Source: an uncultured Victivallales bacterium (GTDB lineage: Bacteria > Verrucomicrobiota > Lentisphaeria > Oligosphaerales > JAFGRS01). Taken from it: a DNA stretch of 9,425 bases. Position numbers and translations under genes: made by a program. A model generated the notes under the pieces. The model made no database searches and was not told the origin of the DNA. It was given only the letters and a program-made list of their open reading frames with translations. The DNA is taken from contig CAILKC010000932.1 of NCBI GenBank assembly GCA_903834675.1, forward strand, positions 1 to 9,425, written 5' to 3'. Shown here piece after piece: positions 1 to 5,747 of the stretch; position 1 is the first letter of the stretch; every line of letters begins with the position of its first letter.

Positions 1-1664
1 CCGGTGAAGCCGGCGGCGCGTTGGGGTCCGAAGGGCGCGGTCTCCTGGACCTTGGCGAAGACCGTGGCGGCCAGGGCGCGGCAGGCGTCCTGATCCGGGC
101 CGCTGGTCGCCGCGAGTTGCGCGCCGACGTCGAGCAGGGCATCCGCGACCCCGGCGGTCGCGGCGGCTGGGGTCGGGGCCGCCAGGAGGGCGTTGGCGGT
201 CGCGGGGGTGCCGATCCGGCCCAGCGCGGTGGCCGCTGCGGCGGCCACGGTAGCCACGGGGCTGTGCAGGCGCTCGCTGAGCGGCTTGGTGGCGGCGGCA
301 CAGCGCCGGACGCCGAGGGTGTTGATGACGCCGATCAGGGCGGCGTCAGGGGTGGTCTCAAGAGCACGGATCAGGGCCAGGTCGGCTTCCTGACCGGGGA
401 TGCGTTCGAGGGCGTACCTGGCCATCTGCCCGGACTCGGCCTCGGCGAGCAGGGCGGCGAGGGCTGGGACCGCGGCTCCCGAGCCGATAAGGGAGAGCTG
501 CCGGCAGGCGAACTGGCGGCAGTCAACGGTGGCATCGGGACGAGCGATGACCGCGGCGAGGCGCTGCTCAAGCCCGGCGCGCAGCACCGCTTGGTCCGGC
601 TTCTGCGCCTCGATCACGAGCTCCGCCAGGCGCTTGGCATCGCTGTCGTCCACGCCGGTGCGATAGGCCGCGAAGTCCGCAAAGGTGGCGTCAAGCCCAG
701 CGCTCTCGCCGGTCTGGCGGGACTGTTGCAGGTACTCGGGGGTGAGTTGGGCGCTCGGGGTGGCGTCGGCCTTGAGGTCGCCGATGGCATACTGGATACC
801 GTCGAGGTAGGCCTGCATGATCGGCCGCGTCCAGAAGATCGCATGCTGATGTCCGAGGGAGAAGTAGAAGACGCGGCCTTGGCCATACTCGCGGATCCAG
901 GCCACGGCAAAATCGCCATCCTGGCGCCGGATGGCCTCGCCTTTGGCCATGTTGGTCCGGGTGATGTCCAGGCTGAGCAGGACGCGGAGCGTCGCGCGGG
1001 AGTAAGGCTCGCGGAACTGATAGATTTCGTCGTTCACGGTGAAACGGCTGCCTTTGAAGGCCTTGAGGAGGGGGTGGCCGGGGTCATCGAGCTTGACCGT
1101 GACGGTCTCATTCCAGGGATGCCCCGAGAAGTACCCGCCCATCAGCTCGCCGTATTCAGGCCAGTCGTAGAAGCAGTCTGTCGCCGCATGGACGCCGACG
1201 ATGCCTTTGCCGTTACGCACGAAATCCAGCAGGCCGGCGCGCAGGCGCTGCTCCTGAGCTTCGAGGGCCAGGCGCTCCGCGGGGGGGCGCTGGTCGAGGT
1301 CGAAGGCCACCAAGGGTATCTTCATGGTGGTGTTGTCCATGACCACCGCATCGAAACCGGCCAGGGCTTCGGGCTCGAAGGCGCGCGGGTCAGCCGTTAC
1401 CACCACGGTAAAGGCGCCGGTCTTTTCGCCCAGCAGTTCAAACGCTTTAGCGCAGTAGGGCACGCTGCTGTGGACAAAACCACGGCATTGGGTCATCAGC
1501 AGCAGTCGCCGGGGGGCCTTGGGAGCCACGCTGGGCTTTTCCGGCAGGGCGGCGCGGATGCGCTCGATCTCCTCGGCTGTGGGGACCTGTTGGTCCTGAG
1601 CGGCGAGTGGGCTCAGCAGGAGGGCAACGAGGGCGAGAGCGACGGGCAAGACTTTGGCTGCCAT
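1..1664 (-). CDS. Secreted ThuA-domain protein with C-terminal HEAT-like repeats (3' end outside the window)
   Basis: The frame is open from an ATG at 1664 to the left edge, giving 554 residues with no stop, so the C-terminus is missing. Residues 1-22 form a Sec signal peptide (basic K4, hydrophobic core, AA before Q23). Residues about 54-295 are a ThuA-like domain (class I glutamine-amidotransferase-like fold). Its hallmarks are GFVHSSVPY (62-70), GIVGVHAATD with H159, the GGYFSGHPW segment with H182, and GRVFYFSLGH ending at H272. Residues about 380-545 are Ala/Leu-rich helices of HEAT type (LIGSGAAVPALAALL, MARYALERIPG, ALGRIGTPA), an arrangement common in Planctomycetes and Verrucomicrobia proteins. 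ThuA proteins are linked to trehalose and 3-keto-sugar metabolism; the exact reaction here is unknown. The start at 1664 is chosen over the in-frame ATG at 1670 because AAGGA lies 8 nt upstream of 1664 but only 2 nt upstream of 1670. The gene follows the oxidoreductase by 28 nt and is probably cotranscribed with it. Family call is sure; substrate is not. Confidence 0.9.
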   Translation of the reverse strand, partial: MAAKVLPVALALVALLLSPLAAQDQQVPTAEEIERIRAALPEKPSVAPKAPRRLLLMTQCRGFVHSSVPYCAKAFELLGEKTGAFTVVVTADPRAFEPEALAGFDAVVMDNTTMKIPLVAFDLDQRPPAERLALEAQEQRLRAGLLDFVRNGKGIVGVHAATDCFYDWPEYGELMGGYFSGHPWNETVTVKLDDPGHPLLKAFKGSRFTVNDEIYQFREPYSRATLRVLLSLDITRTNMAKGEAIRRQDGDFAVAWIREYGQGRVFYFSLGHQHAIFWTRPIMQAYLDGIQYAIGDLKADATPSAQLTPEYLQQSRQTGESAGLDATFADFAAYRTGVDDSDAKRLAELVIEAQKPDQAVLRAGLEQRLAAVIARPDATVDCRQFACRQLSLIGSGAAVPALAALLAEAESGQMARYALERIPGQEADLALIRALETTPDAALIGVINTLGVRRCAAATKPLSERLHSPVATVAAAAATALGRIGTPATANALLAAPTPAAATAGVADALLDVGAQLAATSGPDQDACRALAATVFAKVQETAPFGPQRAAGFT

Positions 1665-1672
1665 CAGCATAT

Positions 1673-1677
1673 TCCTT
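1673..1677 (-). promoter_or_regulatory. Ribosome binding site of the ThuA-domain gene
   Basis: AAGGA on the minus strand lies 8 nt before the ATG at 1664. It decides between two in-frame ATGs, 1670 and 1664, in favour of the second. Confidence 0.6.
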
Positions 1678-1692
1678 TGGCACAGAGAGGGT

Positions 1693-2994
1693 TCACACGA
1701 CCCAGGGAGCGCGCATGGGCCGGGCGAGGAAGCGGTCGGCGAGGGCGTCATTGAGGAAGCGCTCCTGGCTCGGGTCCCAGGCCAGCTGGCGTTTGAGGCG
1801 GTAGGCCAGATTGCCGAGATGACAGACGGAGACGCTCCGGTGGCCGACGAGGGCCGGGCAGATGGGCAGTTGCCGAGAGCGGATGCATTCCAGCCAGTTG
1901 CCGATGTGATCGCGACTCTCGTAGAGCCGCAGGTCGCGCGGACCCCAGGTTTCACGCAGAAGCGACTCGGGCTGGGTCACCAGGAGGTTGCGGTCGACCT
2001 CGATACGGCCCTCGCTGCCGTAGATTTCCACGCCGGCCGCGCCGGAGGCGCCGCCATGGAAGACGCGGGTGCCATTGGCGTAGCGGTAGGTCAGGCGTTT
2101 CTCGGGGGAGCACTCGGGGGGGAGGATTTCGACGGGGCCGGAGTCGTCCATGCCGAGGGCCCACTGGACGATATCGAAGTGATGGGCGCCCCAGTCGGTC
2201 ATGCCGCCGCCACAGTAGTCCCAGTACGAGCGCCACTGGGGCCACATCTCGTAGTTGTCGAGGGGGCAGAGCGTGTGGTGGTAAGCGCGCCTCGGGGCGG
2301 GCCCGAGCCAGAGATCCCAGTCCAGCGTCGCCGGGGTGGGTTCAGCAGGCAGGTAACACAACTCGGGCGGGCCGCCGACACTGACGTGAATCTTCTCCAC
2401 CCGGCCGAGGCGGCCATTGCGGACCAGTTCGCAGGCAAAACGGAACTTCGGGTCGGAGCGCTGCTGGCTGCCGGTCTGAAAGACGCGCTGGTAGCGCTGG
2501 GCGGCCTCGACGACGGCGCGCCCCTCATGGATGGTGAGTGCCAGCGGTTTCTCGCAGTAGACATCCTTGCCCGCCTTCATGGCCGCGATGGACATGAGGG
2601 CATGCCAGTGGGTCGGCGTCGCGATAAAGATGGCATCGAGGTCGGGGCGGGCGATGAGGTCGCGAAAATCGCGGTAGACGGCACAGGCTTTGTAGCCCGC
2701 TTGTCCGGCCCGCGCGGCATAGGCCTCGTCGACGCGCTTACGGCAGGTCTCCAGGCGCAGGCTCTCGACGTCACACAACCCGGCGATGTGGACCTCGGTA
2801 CGCCCGAGCAGGCCGCCCAGATGCCCGGAACACATCTTGCCCAGGCCGATGATGCCGAGCGCGATCCTCTCCGAGGGCGGCGGCAGGCCCTCGGCGCCAA
2901 ACACACCGGCAGGGATGATGAGGGGCGAGGCCACGGCACCCGTCGCCGTGGCCAGAGCCCCACGCAGGAAGCCGCGTCGTGTGGTTACGGTCAT
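1693..2994 (-). CDS. Tat-exported Gfo/Idh/MocA family NAD(P)-dependent oxidoreductase
   Basis: This is a 433-residue sugar-dehydrogenase-type oxidoreductase. Residues 1-34 carry a twin-arginine signal (TTRRGFLRG, then a hydrophobic Ala-rich stretch), so it should be exported folded with its cofactor. The Rossmann motif GIIGLGKM is at 47-54, the family EKP motif (VYCEKPLALT) at 145-154, and the substrate/active-site segment GGGMTDWGAHHFDIVQWAL at 262-280. The C-terminal half (GNWLECIRSR at 365-374, CHLGNLAYRL at 391-400, final RAPW) matches the bacterial-type C-terminal domain seen in Planctomycetes and Armatimonadetes paralogues. The family oxidises or reduces sugars, inositols or glycosides; the substrate cannot be read from sequence. 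The ATG at 2994 puts the Tat motif right at the N-terminus. An in-frame ATG at 3054 would add 20 residues and displace it. No good Shine-Dalgarno is visible before 2994. It is the first gene of a likely two-gene operon with the downstream ThuA protein, a pairing reminiscent of thuB/thuA. Confidence 0.93.
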   Translation of the reverse strand: MTVTTRRGFLRGALATATGAVASPLIIPAGVFGAEGLPPPSERIALGIIGLGKMCSGHLGGLLGRTEVHIAGLCDVESLRLETCRKRVDEAYAARAGQAGYKACAVYRDFRDLIARPDLDAIFIATPTHWHALMSIAAMKAGKDVYCEKPLALTIHEGRAVVEAAQRYQRVFQTGSQQRSDPKFRFACELVRNGRLGRVEKIHVSVGGPPELCYLPAEPTPATLDWDLWLGPAPRRAYHHTLCPLDNYEMWPQWRSYWDYCGGGMTDWGAHHFDIVQWALGMDDSGPVEILPPECSPEKRLTYRYANGTRVFHGGASGAAGVEIYGSEGRIEVDRNLLVTQPESLLRETWGPRDLRLYESRDHIGNWLECIRSRQLPICPALVGHRSVSVCHLGNLAYRLKRQLAWDPSQERFLNDALADRFLARPMRAPWVV

Positions 2995-3089
2995 AGGGAG
3001 TGTCCATGAGAGTAATGTAAGGCAGATGGCTAGCGCTCGGGTTAGAGTACCCATGCCGGGGCTGAATGCAATCGAGTGTGGCCGCGATG
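2995..3089. other. Non-coding leader/promoter side of the oxidoreductase gene
   Basis: This stretch lies between the oxidoreductase start and the inverted-repeat element. The native promoter of the leftward operon should be here if it was not displaced by the element. Only weak hexamers are visible (TTGCAT and TACTCT, 16 nt apart, minus strand, 3 of 6 matches each), so no promoter is called. No credible gene is seen. Confidence 0.4.
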
Positions 3090-3108
3090 CAGGGCTGTTT
3101 CAAGAAAC
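3090..3108 (+). repeat. Left terminal inverted repeat of the MITE-like element
   Basis: CAGGGCTGTTTCAAGAAAC pairs perfectly over 19 bp with 3334-3352. Identity stops sharply on both sides (3089 and 3109 mismatch their partners). It includes the palindrome GTTTCAAGAAAC (3097-3108). The minus strand reads an outward-facing TTGAAA, which resembles a -35 hexamer. Confidence 0.85.
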
Positions 3109-3211
3109 TGGGCTGGGCGTCGCAACAACCCGTGGTCTGTCTGCCGTATCTGTTTGCGCGAGAACACACGCCGTCAGTCATGGCACAGGCGCCAAGCCAA
3201 AGCGGTGTCGC

Positions 3212-3228
3212 GGTCGCCGTCGGCGACC
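3212..3228. other. Hairpin inside the MITE-like element
   Basis: GGTCGCC (3212-3218) and GGCGACC (3222-3228) form a perfect 7-bp GC-rich stem with a GTC loop. Only two T residues follow on the plus strand, so it is not a convincing intrinsic terminator. It may be a structured part of the element or of a transcript crossing it. Confidence 0.5.
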
Positions 3229-3276
3229 TTGCCACGCGCACATGGCCGAGGCGCGATATGGACTGCGTGCGGCAGA

Positions 3277-3294
3277 GGGCCGCGGACGCGGCCC
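3277..3294. other. Second hairpin inside the MITE-like element
   Basis: GGGCCGC (3277-3283) and GCGGCCC (3288-3294) form a perfect 7-bp stem around the tetraloop GGAC. The symmetry extends one more base pair into the loop at the DNA level. No T-tract follows. Confidence 0.5.
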
Positions 3295-3333
3295 GTCGAC
3301 GTCGCTTTGACGGCCGGCGGTACGACGGCGGTC

Positions 3334-3352
3334 GTTTCTTGAAACAGCCCTG
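3334..3352 (-). repeat. Right terminal inverted repeat of the MITE-like element
   Basis: GTTTCTTGAAACAGCCCTG is the exact reverse complement of 3090-3108. The palindrome GTTTCTTGAAAC occupies 3334-3345. The plus strand carries an outward TTGAAA at 3340-3345, pointing at the Nudix gene. It lies too close to that gene's ribosome binding site to act as a normal -35 for it. Confidence 0.85.
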
Positions 3353-3369
3353 GCCGTGATGGCGGCCGC

Positions 3370-3377
3370 AAAGGAGG
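3370..3377 (+). promoter_or_regulatory. Strong Shine-Dalgarno of the Nudix gene
   Basis: AAAGGAGG lies 6 nt before the ATG at 3384, close to the ideal match and spacing. It lies only 8 nt beyond the right flanking repeat of the MITE-like element. Confidence 0.85.
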
Positions 3378-3383
3378 CACGTC

Positions 3384-3962
3384 ATGGCAGTCGAGGTCAA
3401 CCCGAGGCGGCTGCAGGCGACGACGCTGGCGGCGGGGCGATTTCTGCGGCTGGACGAGCTTGAGTACGTGGACGGGCATGGGCGGCGGCGCCGGTGGGAG
3501 TCTGTGGGCAGGCAGGGCGGCGCCTGGGCTGTGCTGGTCATCGCGGTGCTGCGGCCCTCGGGACGTCTGCTGTTGATCCGCCAGTACCGGCCACCCGTGG
3601 ACGGCTATGTGCTGGAGTTTCCGGCGGGGCTGGTCGATGCGGGGGAGACGCCCGAGCAGGCCGCCGTGCGGGAGGTACGAGAGGAGACGGGGTACCACGG
3701 TCGCGTGGGCTGGATGGGCCCGCAAACCTGCAGTTCGCCGGGGCTGACCTCGGAAGGGGTGCTGCTGGTGCTGATGGAGGTGGATGAAACGCTGCCGGAG
3801 AACCGCTGTCCGGCGGCCAGTCCTACGGAGGAGGAAGAGATCGAGGTGTGTCTGGTGGCCCCGGCTGACCTGGCCGGCTTCCTGCGCCGTGAGCAGGAGG
3901 CCGGAGTACACCTCGACAGTCGCACGGCCGCTTACGCGCTGGGCTGTGGGACGACGTGGTGA
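3384..3962 (+). CDS. Nudix hydrolase, ADP-ribose pyrophosphatase type
   Basis: This is a 192-residue cytosolic Nudix hydrolase. The Nudix box is complete and canonical at residues 82-104: G82, E88, then R96-E97-V98-R99-E100-E101-T102-G103-Y104, with the acidic residues that bind Mg2+. The preceding segment LLLIRQYRPPVDGYVLEFPAG is typical of the ADP-ribose pyrophosphatase branch (NudF/NUDT5-like). P119 lies 16 residues after the box glycine G103, inside SSPGLTSE; a proline at that spacing is the recognised marker of ADP-ribose activity, and E124 could be the loop glutamate used in catalysis. The expected reaction is ADP-ribose (or related nucleoside diphosphate sugars) to AMP plus ribose 5-phosphate. 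The start is fixed by a strong Shine-Dalgarno 6 nt upstream. Only 31 nt separate the start from the inverted-repeat element, so its promoter must lie within that element or upstream of it. It converges with psd. Substrate specificity within the ADPRase/NDP-sugar group remains open. Confidence 0.93.
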   Translation: MAVEVNPRRLQATTLAAGRFLRLDELEYVDGHGRRRRWESVGRQGGAWAVLVIAVLRPSGRLLLIRQYRPPVDGYVLEFPAGLVDAGETPEQAAVREVREETGYHGRVGWMGPQTCSSPGLTSEGVLLVLMEVDETLPENRCPAASPTEEEEIEVCLVAPADLAGFLRREQEAGVHLDSRTAAYALGCGTTW

Positions 3963-3997
3963 ACCGCGGGGGGCGAGAGCTGGGCAGAAGCGCGCCT

Positions 3998-4019
3998 CGG
4001 GGCTTCCGCCCGTGCCCCG
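3998..4019. terminator. Possible GC-rich hairpin between the convergent Nudix and psd genes
   Basis: CGGGGC (3998-4003) can pair with GCCCCG (4014-4019) around a 10-nt loop, in the 87-bp gap between two convergent stop codons. There is no T-tract, only TAAATA after it. It is a weak candidate for terminating either gene. Confidence 0.25.
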
Positions 4020-4049
4020 GTAAATAGCCGCCGTCCGCTGTACCCTCGC

Positions 4050-4952
4050 TCAGGGTGCGCGGCCGAGACTCTCGCCGCAACGCACCAGGACCTCGGTGCC
4101 CGCGGCGCTGTGGTGGCAGAGATCGTCGTCGAGACTGACGGCGCCGGCGCGGAAGACCAGCACCAGGGTTGAGCCGCCAAACTTGAAGTAGCCCTTCTCG
4201 GCCATCTTCGCGAAGGGGCCCCGGGCGTGGGTCTGCACGATCCCGGCCACGCCGAAGGCGCCCACTTCGACGAAGGCGCAGCGGCCGTGGGTCTCCAGTT
4301 CCAGCATCGTCACCTGCCGCCGATTCTCCGCGAACACGTTCAGGCCCAGCTCCAGGGCCAGCGGATTGACCGAATTCAGCGCCCCGGGGACCCCCCAATC
4401 GGCCACCTCGCGACCGGCGGCGGGATAGTGGTAGCGATGGTAGTCAGCCGGACACAACCGGCACACCATCAAGGCCCCGCCGACGAACTCCGCAGCCTCC
4501 GCCTCGTGACCCGGCCCCAGCAGGCCGCCGACGGTGAACTCGCGGCCCTTCACCGGGACGCAGGTCGCACCCTCCAGCCGCGGGAAGACCAGCAAGCGGC
4601 AGTCGGCCGGCGAGCTCAGGCGCTCCGGCGCCGGATCGAAAGGCCTGGCTCCCTCCCGCAGGCGCCGGTAGAAGAACTCATTGAAGCTCCCGAAGCTCGT
4701 CACCGGGTCGCGAAACTCGCTCTCGTCCAAACCCAGTTGCGCGATGGTCCGCTGGATCCGACCCCGCGACAGCCGACGGTCGGCGTACCAGCCCAGCAGC
4801 CGACTCCACAACGCCCGGCGGAACAGCAGCCACTGCGACACCCCCCGCAGCGGCGCCGAATAGGCCAGGCGCATCAGCCCATCGCCAAGCACGGTTTCGC
4901 GAAAATACTCACCACGGCGGCGGTCGAAAACCTGAGGTCCGGTGGCGGTCAT
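4050..4952 (-). CDS. psd: Phosphatidylserine decarboxylase proenzyme
   Basis: This 300-residue protein makes phosphatidylethanolamine from phosphatidylserine at the inner membrane. The self-cleavage motif FGGST (258-262) is present. Cleavage between G260 and S261 would give a beta chain of 260 residues and a 40-residue alpha chain whose N-terminal serine becomes the pyruvoyl group. The other catalytic residues expected from E. coli Psd are in place: D117 in SSPADCRL, and H172/H175 in YHRYHYP, matching the E. coli YHRVHMP pattern. The N-terminal segment FGSFNEFFYRRL (87-98) is also typical, as is the length. The GGST form of the motif is that of the chlamydial/clostridial-like branch rather than the E. 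coli LGST form. The ATG at 4952 is preferred over the much longer open frame up to 5210 because AGGAG lies 5 nt upstream of it and the residues before it are not family-like. No phosphatidylserine synthase gene is adjacent. Convergent with the Nudix gene and divergent from vapBC. Confidence 0.95.
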   Translation of the reverse strand: MTATGPQVFDRRRGEYFRETVLGDGLMRLAYSAPLRGVSQWLLFRRALWSRLLGWYADRRLSRGRIQRTIAQLGLDESEFRDPVTSFGSFNEFFYRRLREGARPFDPAPERLSSPADCRLLVFPRLEGATCVPVKGREFTVGGLLGPGHEAEAAEFVGGALMVCRLCPADYHRYHYPAAGREVADWGVPGALNSVNPLALELGLNVFAENRRQVTMLELETHGRCAFVEVGAFGVAGIVQTHARGPFAKMAEKGYFKFGGSTLVLVFRAGAVSLDDDLCHHSAAGTEVLVRCGESLGRAP

Positions 4953-4957
4953 GCAGA

Positions 4958-4962
4958 CTCCT
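4958..4962 (-). promoter_or_regulatory. Ribosome binding site of psd
   Basis: AGGAG on the minus strand lies 5 nt before the ATG at 4952. It fixes the psd start against upstream in-frame codons that extend to 5210. Confidence 0.75.
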
Positions 4963-4991
4963 GTAGTCGACGGGTGTTCACCGATGGCTGC

Positions 4992-5032
4992 TTGCCAGCT
5001 CCGGCAATCTGAACCCAAAGGGGCTGCCTTTG
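4992..5032. other. Two small inverted repeats in the psd leader
   Basis: TTGCC/GGCAA (4992-4996 and 5003-5007, 6-nt loop) and CAAAGG/CCTTTG (5016-5021 and 5027-5032, 5-nt loop) lie 40-80 bp upstream of the psd start, in the 189-bp gap shared with the divergent vapBC operon. They could be operator-like or leader hairpins. Neither is long enough to be decisive, and no clear psd promoter was found. Confidence 0.3.
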
Positions 5033-5103
5033 CCAACTTCGCTCTCGACGCCAATCGGTCCCTTCCGCCCCCGATTCCTTCACCGCTTCCGAGGCATTTC
5101 CTC

Positions 5104-5132
5104 TTGACGCTGCGGCGTCGGTGACATATGAT
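5104..5132 (+). promoter_or_regulatory. Sigma70-type promoter of the vapBC operon
   Basis: TTGACG (5104-5109) and TATGAT (5127-5132) are separated by 17 bp; each matches the consensus hexamer at 5 of 6 positions. It stands out in this GC-rich DNA. Expected transcription start is about 5138-5142, at or just before the antitoxin ATG, so the mRNA would be leaderless or nearly so. Confidence 0.7.
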
Positions 5133-5143
5133 GCCGTCATCAT
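5128..5143. promoter_or_regulatory. Probable VapB operator overlapping the -10 box and start codon
   Basis: ATGATG-CCGT-CATCAT is a perfect inverted repeat with 6-bp arms and a 4-bp centre. It covers the -10 hexamer, the predicted transcription start and the first bases of the antitoxin start codon. Ribbon-helix-helix antitoxins bind such palindromes as dimers, usually with the toxin, to repress their own operon. The binding itself is inferred. Confidence 0.5.
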
Positions 5144-5369
5144 GAGAACCCTTGTTAGCATTCCTGCGGAACAGCTCGCTGAGCTGGCCGACATTTCGCG
5201 GCAGGAGCACATCTCCAGAGCCGAGGCCATCCGCCGGGCTGTGGCGCAGTACCTTGGGGCCCGGAAAGCGGCGGGCAGCACGAACGCTGCGTTCGGGCTC
5301 TGGAAGGATCGCGAAACCGACGGCATCGAGTATGAGGATCGGGTTCGGGGGGAGTGGCAGCGCCCGTGA
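5142..5369 (+). CDS. vapB: Ribbon-helix-helix (CopG-like) antitoxin, VapB type
   Basis: This is a 75-residue antitoxin. Residues 1-40 have the ribbon-helix-helix pattern: a basic beta strand (MRTLVSIP), a first helix (AEQLAELADISRQEH), then ISRAEAIRRAVAQYL as the second helix. The C-terminal tail AAFGLWKDR...IEYEDRVRGEW is the kind of segment that wraps around and blocks a PIN toxin, and it recurs in antitoxins paired with VapC. The protein should neutralise the following toxin and repress the operon. The ATG at 5142 is preferred over an in-frame GTG at 5121, because the latter sits between the -35 and -10 boxes, upstream of the expected transcript start. No Shine-Dalgarno precedes it, in keeping with a leaderless message. 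Its TGA overlaps the GTG start of the toxin by 4 nt (GTGA), which points to translational coupling. Confidence 0.9.
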   Translation: MRTLVSIPAEQLAELADISRQEHISRAEAIRRAVAQYLGARKAAGSTNAAFGLWKDRETDGIEYEDRVRGEWQRP

Positions 5370-5731
5370 AAGCCGTCGTCGATACCAACATCCTGGTCGA
5401 CTACCTGCGGGGCGTGCCCGCAGCCCAGAACGAACTGGCGCATTACGCCGCCCCGGTCATCAGCCTCATCACCTGGACGGAGGTCCTCATCGGCGCCCAG
5501 ACGCCGGACGAGGAGCAGCAACTGCAGGGTTTTCTGAGGCGCTTCGAAACCCATCCGGTTACCCCCCCCATCGCCGAACGTGCCATCGCCATCCGCCGCG
5601 AAAGCCGACTACGACTGCCCGATGCCATCATCTGGGCCACGGCTCAGGAACTGAATGTCATCCTGGTCAGCCGGAATACCCGCGACTTCCCCGTGGACCA
5701 TCCTGGCGTCCGCATCCCGTATCGGTTGTGA
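5366..5731 (+). CDS. vapC: PIN-domain ribonuclease toxin, VapC family
   Basis: This is a 121-residue PIN domain, the normal length of a VapC toxin. The acidic metal-binding residues are all present: D6 in VVDTNILVDYL, E39 in TWTEVLIGA, D86 in LRLPDAIIWATA, and N104/D107 in SRNTRDF. VapC toxins are Mg2+/Mn2+-dependent endoribonucleases that cut specific tRNAs or rRNA and stop growth when the antitoxin is lost; the RNA target cannot be told here. The GTG at 5366 overlaps the antitoxin stop as GTGA. The alternative GTG at 5354 would add four residues (MAAP) before the usual N-terminus and would overlap the GGAG at 5351-5354. That GGAG lies 11 nt before 5366, somewhat far. The catalytic set looks intact, so the toxin is probably active. 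Confidence 0.93.
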   Translation: MKAVVDTNILVDYLRGVPAAQNELAHYAAPVISLITWTEVLIGAQTPDEEQQLQGFLRRFETHPVTPPIAERAIAIRRESRLRLPDAIIWATAQELNVILVSRNTRDFPVDHPGVRIPYRL

Positions 5732-5747
5732 ATCGCGGCTCACTCTT

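Larger units (their letters stand above)
3081..3361. mobile_element. MITE-like element with 19-bp terminal inverted repeats and a 9-bp flanking direct repeat
   Basis: Positions 3090-3108 (CAGGGCTGTTTCAAGAAAC) are the exact reverse complement of 3334-3352, making perfect 19-bp terminal inverted repeats around a 225-bp core. Immediately outside them are GCCGCGATG (3081-3089) and GCCGTGATG (3353-3361), a direct repeat matching at 8 of 9 positions, as expected of an aged target-site duplication. Repeats plus core make 263 bp. Frames across the core look unlike any protein and no transposase is present, so it would be a non-autonomous element mobilised in trans. The core holds two strong hairpins (3212-3228 and 3277-3294). 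A 9-bp duplication is usual for several DDE transposase families, but the family cannot be named here. The alternative is that the arms are paired operators, because each contains the palindrome GTTTC-NN-GAAAC. The flanking duplication favours the mobile-element reading. Confidence 0.6.

Noticed and set aside
21..1754. Long plus-strand open frame of 577 codons over the ThuA gene
   Set aside because: It is the antisense shadow of a GC-rich gene. Its product is low-complexity Gly/Arg/Ala with no family motif, while the minus strand reads a clear ThuA domain.
1654..3009. Plus-strand open frame of 451 codons over the oxidoreductase
   Set aside because: It is antisense to a well-recognised Gfo/Idh/MocA gene, with no motifs of its own.
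2995..3054. Upstream start at 3054 for the oxidoreductase (20 extra residues, hydrophobic)
   Set aside because: It would place a second hydrophobic segment before the Tat motif, which normally lies at the N-terminus, and it has no ribosome binding site.
3066..3359. Plus-strand open frame of 97 codons across the inverted-repeat element
   Set aside because: Its reading frame runs through both inverted repeats and hairpins, it has no ribosome binding site, and it resembles no protein. Overlapping frames in the same place are equally open.
4895..4904. Palindrome TTTCGCGAAA
   Set aside because: It lies inside the psd coding region near its 5' end, occurs once, and is short enough to arise by chance.
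4953..5210. N-terminal extension of psd up to 5210
   Set aside because: The extra residues are not Psd-like, they would overlap the vapBC promoter and antitoxin start, and a good ribosome binding site precedes 4952.
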